A stretch of DNA of 47,643 bases from Oscillospiraceae bacterium (GTDB taxonomy: Bacteria; Bacillota; Clostridia; Oscillospirales; Acutalibacteraceae). The position numbers and the translations under genes are program-made. Below are positions 42,070 to 47,643 of this stretch, piece by piece. The stretch's first letter is position 1, and every line of letters begins with the position of its first letter. The stretch is from the NCBI GenBank assembly GCA_015065865.1, contig SVPM01000009.1:1-47643 (forward strand), given 5' to 3'. The notes beneath the pieces are model-generated. The model did no database searches, was not told the DNA's origin, and saw only the letters and a program-made list of their open reading frames with translations.

Positions 42070-42341
42070 GGTGAGCAGTGAAACCCGAACCCGCCGCAAA
42101 GCGGGACATTTCGGTGCTTTTTGCTTCACCCGTGCTCGCAAGGCGGGAGCATTACTTCGCCCGACTGAAACAAAAACCCCTCAAAATCTCCTCGCTTCGC
42201 GGTCGTAGATTTTGAAAAGAGGGGATTTTCGTTCAGTCGCGGCAAAAACACAGCCAATACTGCCGTATTGGCGAGTATTTTAACAAAGGATGAGCGAAAA
42301 TCCGCCTTTCCAAAACGGAGTTCGGGTTTGACGGCTCACCC
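42069..42341. repeat. Inverted-repeat (MITE-like) structured element inside the operon
   Basis: This 273-base gap has no gene. Its ends are 22-base inverted repeats with two mismatches: left end 42069-42090 (starts GGGTGAGC, ends AAACCCGAAC) and right end 42320-42341. Inside are further perfect or near-perfect hairpins: CCCGC/GCGGG (42090-42105); CGACTGAA with TTCAGTCG (42162-42239) enclosing CCCCTC/GAGGGG and AAAATCT/AGATTTT; and GCCAATAC-TGCC-GTATTGGC (42253-42272). The whole can close into a multi-armed structure. It begins at the kinase stop and ends just before the ribosome site of the next gene. It could be a non-autonomous mobile element or a regulatory/processing RNA structure. Confidence 0.75.
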
Positions 42342-42355
42342 GAAGGAGAATCGTT

Positions 42356-43339
42356 ATGGTAAAATCCACTCTTTTTGCAAAATTACCCAATTATGTTTCT
42401 ACTCCCGACGGTATGGCGATCGATTCTGAGGGTAATCTTATTCTTGCTTGTCCTAACTACGCCGATCAAAGTATGCCCGGTTGTATTCTTAAAATTGATA
42501 AAGACAGGCATATCCGAAAATGGTTTGACGTGCCGCCTCACGAAGAAACGGGACTTGCCTCTCCTATGGGAATTGCATTTGGTCCTGACGGGGATCTATA
42601 CATCTGTGACAATCAGGGGTGGCCCGGTAAACCCGAGCTTGTCCGAAAGGGCAGAATTTTAAGAGTACGCCTTGACGGCGATACCATCGTGAAAACGACC
42701 GTTGTTGCCAAGAACATGGAGCATCCTAACGGTATGCGTATTAAAGACGGATATATCTATGTTACGCAAAGTTCTTTAGAGCTTGTAAAACATCCGTCGG
42801 GCAAACTTGTGAGCTGTGTTTATCGTTTTAAGTTGGATGACGAAAATATTGATATTACCAACACTTTGGAAGATAAGAATATCCTCACAACGTTTGTGAC
42901 CGAAAATCCCGATGATCAATACGGCGTTGACGGCATTGAATTTGACCGCGACGGTAATTTGCTGATCGGCAACTTCGGCGACGGTGCGGTTTACAAAATC
43001 ACCTTTAATGAGGACCTGTCGGTTAAATCTAATGAAATTTGGGCACAGGATAAAGAAAATCTTGAAAGCACCGACGGAATGATCATGGATGAAAACGGAA
43101 ATCTGTATATTGCGGATTTTTGTGCCAACGCCATTGTGAAGATCTTACCTGACGGTACCGTTACCAAATTTGCTCAAAACGGGGATACGGACGGCTTTAA
43201 CGGCGAGTTGGATCAACCCGGTGAACCTATTATCTGGAACGGCAAACTGGTTGTTTCGTGTTTTGACACGGTAACAAACGATATCGTAGTAAATACTGCT
43301 CACGAATTGCCCGCAACACTTGCAGAGATCGCGTTATAA
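42356..43339 (+). CDS. SMP-30/gluconolactonase-like beta-propeller protein
   Basis: This 327-residue protein has the SMP-30/gluconolactonase propeller pattern: repeated TPDGMAIDSEGNLIL, SPMGIAFGPDGDLYICDN, EHPNGMRIKDGYIYV and STDGMIMDENGNLYIADF blades with the Asn/Asp residues that hold the divalent metal. There is no signal peptide, so it is cytoplasmic. Such enzymes hydrolyse sugar lactones, which in this operon would arise if a dehydrogenase oxidised an aldose. Its ribosome site (AAGGAG) lies directly behind the inverted-repeat element, so its expression may be set by that structure. Confidence 0.82.
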   Translation: MVKSTLFAKLPNYVSTPDGMAIDSEGNLILACPNYADQSMPGCILKIDKDRHIRKWFDVPPHEETGLASPMGIAFGPDGDLYICDNQGWPGKPELVRKGRILRVRLDGDTIVKTTVVAKNMEHPNGMRIKDGYIYVTQSSLELVKHPSGKLVSCVYRFKLDDENIDITNTLEDKNILTTFVTENPDDQYGVDGIEFDRDGNLLIGNFGDGAVYKITFNEDLSVKSNEIWAQDKENLESTDGMIMDENGNLYIADFCANAIVKILPDGTVTKFAQNGDTDGFNGELDQPGEPIIWNGKLVVSCFDTVTNDIVVNTAHELPATLAEIAL

Positions 43340-43351
43340 GGAGTGATTTCA

Positions 43352-45349
43352 ATGGCTGATCTGTTAAAACTCAGGGAATTAGTATTTGAATCGGATAACA
43401 AAGCCTGCTTTATTGAACGAGATGAAATTTTAGGACGTCTGGAAACGGAAATGGCGGATTATGACAAGCCGGACAAATTTGCCGTTATTTTTTCAAAACT
43501 GCTCAGCCGTGTTTCCGTACCCATAAATGAAAACGACTATTTTGCCGGACGTGTTGTTGAAGCATTGCCCTATGAAGGCCTGAAAACGGCAAACAGCCTT
43601 TTAAATTCAACGGGGCATCTGAGTCCGGATTACGGAAAGGTCTTGAAATGCGGCCTAAAGGGCATCGTTTCCGAAATACGGGAGATTGCAAGGGAAAAAG
43701 GGGATGCCGAATCGGAAAGTTTTGCGGAAAATGCCGCCGTTGTGGCAACAGCAGTACGGGATTACTGCTCCCGCTATGCCGAAGAAGCCGAAAAAGCAGG
43801 CTTTTCTGAAATGGCAGAAGCACTGAGGACGGTTCCTTATGAGCCTGCCTATGATTTCTATTCCGCGTTGCAGGGAATATGGATATTGCATATGATACTC
43901 AGTTGCTATATCGGCGCTCGCGATTATGCGTTCGGAAACTTTGACAAATATATGCTCGCCTTTTACGAAAAAGCTCTTGCCGACGGCAAGACGGAAGCGG
44001 AACTTACGGAACTTCTTGCCGGCTTTTTGATCAAAGCAAATGAGATCTGCGGAAGAGGGGCACACAACTACAACACGAAACCGATTTTGTGTCAGTCTTC
44101 AAAGCAATATCTCAATATCGGCGGCGAAGACCCCAACAAATTTTCAACGGTATGCCTGAAAGCGGCGGAGCTCAATAATATGTCTCAGCCGGAGATCGTC
44201 GTCCGTTTAAAGCCGGATGCGGATGCCGAGTTTACCGCGCAGGTGTTTCGGTCTCTTGCGGTTTTGACAGACAAGGTCAACGTATATAATTACGACACGA
44301 TTTTCAAATGTCTTACGGATCGGGGTGTTCATCCGGATATAGCGAAAGATTTTACGTATTCGGCTTGCTGTACCTTCGATCTGCATTATCATAATCCGAG
44401 AGGCGAATATTACGTTCCCACCGTACAGATCTTTCTTGAAGTTCTGCACGGTAAAAAGTATACTTCGACAGAAGAAATTTTAAAGGACTATACGGCGGCG
44501 TTGTCGGAGGATATGAAAAATCGCCACTGGATAAAGTCAACGGAAAATATGCGTCAGACTACGCTGCTGGATTCCTTGCTCCTCACGGACACGGCAATGG
44601 AATGTAAGTATGCATACGACAAAGACCGTGCGTATTGCCTCAACAATTACTTCTTATCCGGAGTGGCGACCGTGGGTGACTCGCTTATGGTACTTGATAC
44701 GCTTGTTTTCAAGGAAAAACGGTATTCCTACACGGAATTTATGAAGATCCTTGATGAAAATTACGAAAACAACGAAGAACTTAGAAGTGAAATACTGAGT
44801 TACGAAAGATTCGGAAACGACGGCGAAAATGATAAGTACACGGCTATGGCAGGCAGGGCTATGGTCGATGCCGTTGACAAACTCCCAAAGCGCGATAATG
44901 AATATAACATTCCGGGATTTTACTCTCTGGAGCGCGACAATCGTTGGCGCGGCGAAACAGGCGCGTCACCCGACGGAAGAAAACACGGTGAACCGTTCAG
45001 CGAAAATCAGTCCCCCACGTACGGCGCGGATAAAAACGGCATAACGGCGCTTTTGAAAAGCGTTGCCAAACTTCCTTTTGAACGAACGGCAGGCGGCGGA
45101 CTCAATCTGACCTTTTCGCAAAAGGTTTCCCCCGACGTGTTAAAAGCGCTTGTACTGTCCTATTTCAGTATGGGTGGTTTGCACGTGGGCATCAGTGTCA
45201 TAGATCGCAAAACCCTCGAAGATGCCATGGTACACCCCGAAAAATACAAGAGCCTTACCGTTCGCCTTTACGGCTTCAGTGAATATTTTATAAGTTTGCC
45301 CCCATGGCAGCAGTTGGCTATTCTTAACAGAACGGAGTATAGTGTCTAA
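43352..45349 (+). CDS. Glycyl radical enzyme of unknown reaction, short, with Cys-Cys active-site pair
   Basis: This 665-residue glycyl radical enzyme is the core of the operon. The radical Gly is Gly641 in VRLYGFSEYF near the C-terminus, followed by WQQLAILNRTEY, as in the family's RVxGY region. The active-site cysteine loop reads YSACCTFDLHYHN (Cys339-Cys340). A pair of cysteines is the mark of pyruvate formate-lyase. Diol, choline and hydroxyproline dehydratases instead have Cys-x-Glu, absent here. Other family segments are QPEIVVRLKPD and NQSPTYGADKNGITALLKS. It is clearly shorter than the usual 760-850 residues. ATG 43352 follows AAGGAG. Reaction unknown: C-C cleavage or an atypical dehydration of a sugar or polyol derivative. 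Confidence 0.9.
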   Translation: MADLLKLRELVFESDNKACFIERDEILGRLETEMADYDKPDKFAVIFSKLLSRVSVPINENDYFAGRVVEALPYEGLKTANSLLNSTGHLSPDYGKVLKCGLKGIVSEIREIAREKGDAESESFAENAAVVATAVRDYCSRYAEEAEKAGFSEMAEALRTVPYEPAYDFYSALQGIWILHMILSCYIGARDYAFGNFDKYMLAFYEKALADGKTEAELTELLAGFLIKANEICGRGAHNYNTKPILCQSSKQYLNIGGEDPNKFSTVCLKAAELNNMSQPEIVVRLKPDADAEFTAQVFRSLAVLTDKVNVYNYDTIFKCLTDRGVHPDIAKDFTYSACCTFDLHYHNPRGEYYVPTVQIFLEVLHGKKYTSTEEILKDYTAALSEDMKNRHWIKSTENMRQTTLLDSLLLTDTAMECKYAYDKDRAYCLNNYFLSGVATVGDSLMVLDTLVFKEKRYSYTEFMKILDENYENNEELRSEILSYERFGNDGENDKYTAMAGRAMVDAVDKLPKRDNEYNIPGFYSLERDNRWRGETGASPDGRKHGEPFSENQSPTYGADKNGITALLKSVAKLPFERTAGGGLNLTFSQKVSPDVLKALVLSYFSMGGLHVGISVIDRKTLEDAMVHPEKYKSLTVRLYGFSEYFISLPPWQQLAILNRTEYSV

Positions 45350-45350
45350 C

Positions 45351-46121
45351 ATGAAAGGTATTGTTTTCAATATCCAAAGGTTTTGTATCAATGACGGACC
45401 CGGCATTAGAACTACGGTTTTCTTTAAGGGCTGTCCGTTGCGTTGCGGGTGGTGTCACAATCCGGAATCGCATTCCGGCGATATCGAGATCATGTGCGAA
45501 AACGGCAAAGAAGAGATTTGCGGAACGTATATGTCTGTGGAAGAGGTTATAGCTGAGGTCTTGAAAGATCGCGTCTTTTACGATCATTCCGACGGCGGAA
45601 TGACCCTATCCGGCGGCGAGCCGCTGATGCAGTTGGATTTTGCATATGAACTTTTAAAGCAAGCAAAACAAAACGGACTGCATACCTGCGTTGAAACATG
45701 CGGTTTTGCAAAAACGGAAGACCTTCTGAAAATCGCTGAATTTACGGATATTTTCCTTTATGATTGGAAACTGACCGACAGTGAACTGCACGAAAGATAT
45801 ACCGGCGTGAGCAACCGATTGATACTTGAAAATTTGAAAGCAATGGATTCAGCCGGCTCCAAAATCATTCTAAGATGTCCCGTGATTCCCGATGTTAATG
45901 AAACCGACGACCATTTTTGCGGTATCGCGGACGTTGCTAACTCTCTCGAAAACATTGTGGCTGTTGAAATTGAACCGTATCATTCTTTAGGTAACAACAA
46001 ATATAAAAAGCTCGGCAAAACGGAGAGGATCCAAAGTTTCCGACAGCCAACCGAGCAGCAAGCAGAAGAATGGATCGCGAAAATTCAAAGGCAGACCGAA
46101 ATTGTTGTAAAAAAAGCATAG
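45351..46121 (+). CDS. Glycyl-radical enzyme activating enzyme (radical SAM)
   Basis: This 256-residue radical-SAM protein puts the glycyl radical on the preceding enzyme using S-adenosylmethionine. The iron-sulfur motif Cys28-x3-Cys32-x2-Cys35 lies in GCPLRCGWCHNPES, after the activase hallmark FNIQRFCINDGPGIRT. The SAM-binding GGMTLSGGEPLMQ follows. The ferredoxin-like double-cluster insert common in dehydratase activases is missing; the space holds CENGKEEICGTYMSVEEV. This matches the short PflA type and the Cys-Cys pair of its partner. ATG 45351 gives the usual start; GTG 45342, overlapping the enzyme's stop and nearer GGAG, is an alternative. It is the last gene before a terminator. Confidence 0.93.
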   Translation: MKGIVFNIQRFCINDGPGIRTTVFFKGCPLRCGWCHNPESHSGDIEIMCENGKEEICGTYMSVEEVIAEVLKDRVFYDHSDGGMTLSGGEPLMQLDFAYELLKQAKQNGLHTCVETCGFAKTEDLLKIAEFTDIFLYDWKLTDSELHERYTGVSNRLILENLKAMDSAGSKIILRCPVIPDVNETDDHFCGIADVANSLENIVAVEIEPYHSLGNNKYKKLGKTERIQSFRQPTEQQAEEWIAKIQRQTEIVVKKA

Positions 46122-46135
46122 TAAGTCTATAAACG

Positions 46136-46164
46136 AAAAAGCACTTCTCGCGAAGTGCTTTTTT
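46136..46164 (+). terminator. Terminator of the glycyl-radical operon
   Basis: AAAAAGCACTTC, TCGC loop, GAAGTGC, then six T. The ~90 bases up to the first barstar stop show nothing further. Confidence 0.9.
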
Positions 46165-46254
46165 CTTTTGGCGGAGTCGGGCGTAGCCGTCCGTTATCAC
46201 AAAAAAATAAAGATGGCGGGGGAGTGCGGCGGTGCGCCGAGGTGATTACGATCA

Positions 46255-46542
46255 TCAATCAATGATTTCATAAGAAAACGCATTCAAGTTGTTTTCGGAG
46301 TGAAAGGTTACATTCCGCTCTAAAATTTCATGGAGTTTGGTGATATAGTTGTCAAACTCCGTTGACAAACCGTTCTCACCACGAATAATCACTTTATCGG
46401 CATCACACTCGCTCCAAAGTAAATCCCAAAAGGCACTCCAGTTCTTTCCATATGCTGTGGGAAAGTGGAATGCCATACGGATGCGTTCATGCAGATCAAA
46501 CGGAGTTTTGCAGTCGGTTAAGTCCAATTCAATAATGTTCAT
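46255..46542 (-). CDS. Barstar-like immunity protein, divergent copy
   Basis: This 95-residue protein has the barstar fold pattern: strand NIIELDLTDCKT, the helix with PFDLHERIRMAF, then YGKNWSAFWDLLW and a closing strand. In barstar the segment YGENLDALWD supplies Asp35 and Asp39, which plug the RNase active site. Here the first is Ser and only the second Asp remains. Its C-terminal half differs from the two sister genes upstream. It is the most distal gene of the toxin-immunity group, and may neutralise another RNase or be decaying. Confidence 0.82.
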   Translation of the reverse strand: MNIIELDLTDCKTPFDLHERIRMAFHFPTAYGKNWSAFWDLLWSECDADKVIIRGENGLSTEFDNYITKLHEILERNVTFHSENNLNAFSYEIID

Positions 46543-46557
46543 TGAGGCACCCTACAG

Positions 46558-46842
46558 TCAACTTACAACTTCGTAATCGAAAGGACAATCGCTGCTTGCC
46601 CAATCTTGTTTGTTCTCTTCCAACATTTCCAGAACGACCTTGACGGTACCTTTCAATTCGTCAGCAACGGCATTGCTGCCAACGACCGAGATGAATGCTA
46701 CATTGCAATCGGTATTAAGGCAATCCCAAAACGCGTCCCAATTCTTGCCATACCACGTGGGGAAATCGAAAGCAACGCGGATTCTTTCGTGGAGATCGAA
46801 CGGGGTTTTGCAGCCGGTTAGGTCCAATTCGATGATTTTCAT
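46558..46842 (-). CDS. Barstar-like immunity protein, middle copy
   Basis: This 94-residue barstar-family protein would bind and block a barnase-type RNase in the cytoplasm. Both inhibitory acids are present in YGKNWDAFWDCL. Its N-terminal third is almost the same as that of the downstream copy (IIELDL, DLHERIR), while its C-terminal half (VVGSN, VADELK, LEMLEENKQDWA, SDCPFDYEVVS) closely matches the upstream copy. This mosaic suggests duplication and recombination within the array. Confidence 0.87.
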   Translation of the reverse strand: MKIIELDLTGCKTPFDLHERIRVAFDFPTWYGKNWDAFWDCLNTDCNVAFISVVGSNAVADELKGTVKVVLEMLEENKQDWASSDCPFDYEVVS

Positions 46843-46858
46843 AGGCAGAGTTCCCCCA

Positions 46859-47149
46859 TCAACTTACAACCTCATAATCGAAAGGACAGTCGCTGTCTGC
46901 CCAATCTTGTTTATTTTCTTCTAACATATCCAAAATAACTTTTATAGTGTCTTTTAACTCATCGGCAACGGTGTTGCTGCCCACGACCGACAAGGATGTT
47001 ATATCACAATCGGTGTTAAGACAATCCCAAAATGCATCTAAGTTCATCCCGTAGTAATCGGGGAAGTGTAATGCCTCTTTGATGCGCGTGTGCAGTTCGT
47101 GCAGATTTTGACAACCGCTGAAATCCAATGTTGCGTGCTTCAATGACAT
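46859..47149 (-). CDS. Barstar-like immunity protein, copy next to the toxin
   Basis: This 96-residue barstar-family protein lies 11 bases after the RNase toxin stop and is its most likely cognate inhibitor. Inhibitory Asp residues are present in YGMNLDAFWDCL. GGAGA stands just before its ATG. It shares its C-terminal half with the middle copy. Its N-terminus (LKHATLDFSGCQNLHELHTRI) is distinct. Compact alpha/beta protein with no export signal, as expected for cytoplasmic immunity. Confidence 0.88.
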   Translation of the reverse strand: MSLKHATLDFSGCQNLHELHTRIKEALHFPDYYGMNLDAFWDCLNTDCDITSLSVVGSNTVADELKDTIKVILDMLEENKQDWADSDCPFDYEVVS

Positions 47150-47160
47150 ATAAATTCTCC

Positions 47161-47643
47161 TTAAATAATTTCATAAAACGTTTCATAGTGGTCATATGTA
47201 ACGAAAACAAGGCCGTCATTTGACCATAGGATACGCTGTGAATTGCGTGCCCCTGACTTGTAGTTAATGTCGGCTTCATACCATATGCGTCCGACGGCTT
47301 GGGGTAAATGCCCATTTGCGTTATGGTAGATACCTTTTGCCAGCGTTTTTCCATTGGCATAGTCTGAAACCAAACGACCTTTTTTCCAACCAAGATGTTT
47401 TAAGTCTTGCTGCGTGACATAATACTCCGGAAGCACTCCTTCATATTTCAGTTTCCAATCAGCACCATAAACACCTTTGAAAGTGGCGGTTCCTGCGATG
47501 ATGGCTTCCATCAATTGAATTTTGCATCGGCAAAACCCGTGTAGGCGTGGTTTGGGGATAGGGTCTTCTGCGATCAACCAAATCTTCCCATGATAACTTG
47601 CGCACACGAAGCATCGTTTGTAATCCTCGATGCTGACCCAGTG
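47161..47643 (-). CDS. Barnase-type ribonuclease toxin, C-terminal part (5' end outside window)
   Basis: The frame is open to the window edge, so only the last 160 residues are seen. The C-terminal ~100 residues match barnase: YYVTQQDLKHLGWKKG, GHLPQAVGRIWYEADI with the catalytic-base Glu, ARNSQRILWSNDGL with the phosphate-binding Arg, and TYDHYETF with the catalytic His. All key residues are kept. Before it stands a cysteine set, RCFVC then FCRCKI 30 residues later, resembling the CxxC...NCRC end of phage minor-head (Mu F/SPP1 gp7-like) domains that often carry toxin tips. So this is probably a polymorphic or phage-head-linked toxin whose delivery part lies beyond the window. Confidence 0.85.
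   Translation of the reverse strand, partial: HWVSIEDYKRCFVCASYHGKIWLIAEDPIPKPRLHGFCRCKIQLMEAIIAGTATFKGVYGADWKLKYEGVLPEYYVTQQDLKHLGWKKGRLVSDYANGKTLAKGIYHNANGHLPQAVGRIWYEADINYKSGARNSQRILWSNDGLVFVTYDHYETFYEII

Noticed and set aside
1-47643. tRNA genes or CRISPR arrays
   Set aside because: No T-loop-like GGTTCGAATCC patterns in cloverleaf context and no regularly spaced repeats were seen on either strand.

Overview
The window looks like a chromosomal segment of an anaerobic gut-type Clostridia, most likely Oscillospiraceae/Ruminococcaceae-like. This placement is inferred from several features: Gram-positive promoters with consensus -35/-10 boxes and strong GGAGG ribosome sites, a dockerin domain, a glutamyl-tRNA synthetase next to a true glutaminyl-tRNA synthetase, oxygen-sensitive glycyl-radical chemistry, and an Fe-S aldo/keto reductase. 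No tRNA, rRNA or CRISPR array was seen.

Layout. (1) 1-4.4 kb: host genes on the plus strand (ABC-F ATPase end, NUDIX hydrolase, CDF metal transporter, ATP-grasp ligase, GNAT acetyltransferase, C_GCAxxG_C_C redox protein). (2) 4.45-4.89 kb: a promoter, a compact structured RNA with its own terminator, and a small AbrB-like regulator. (3) 4.94-17.2 kb: a phage-derived particle cassette read from one consensus promoter whose first transcribed bases form a LexA-like palindrome. It holds terminase, portal, scaffold, capsid, short-tail/head-completion, fibre, holin and endolysin genes, but no integrase, repressor or replication genes. The endolysin carries a dockerin. (4) 17.2-20.5 kb: an Rhs/YD-repeat gene with an early in-frame stop, an AT-richer toxin-like C-terminus, and a membrane-anchored protein that could be its immunity partner. 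(5) 20.6-35.8 kb: host genes for surface polysaccharide (glycosyltransferase, flippase, GalE, polysaccharide deacetylase), DinB, a TIM-barrel epimerase, an aminotransferase-TrpS operon, GltX-GlnS, a GH78-like protein and an Fe-S aldo/keto reductase.

(6) 35.9-46.2 kb: a visibly AT-richer catabolic locus. A divergent DeoR-family regulator faces an operon of a glycerol-1-phosphate-dehydrogenase-like enzyme, HAD phosphatase, DeoC aldolase, medium-chain dehydrogenase, FGGY kinase, SMP-30 lactonase-like protein, a small glycyl radical enzyme (GRE) and its activase. Together they suggest anaerobic breakdown of a polyol or sugar through a 2-deoxysugar phosphate that DeoC can split. The GRE is short, has a Cys-Cys pair as in pyruvate formate-lyase, and lacks the Cys-x-Glu of the known diol dehydratases, so its reaction is open. 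A structured inverted-repeat element of about 270 bp sits inside this operon. This locus is the best candidate for an undescribed system.

(7) 46.2-47.6 kb: on the minus strand, the end of a barnase-type RNase toxin followed by three tandem barstar-like immunity genes.
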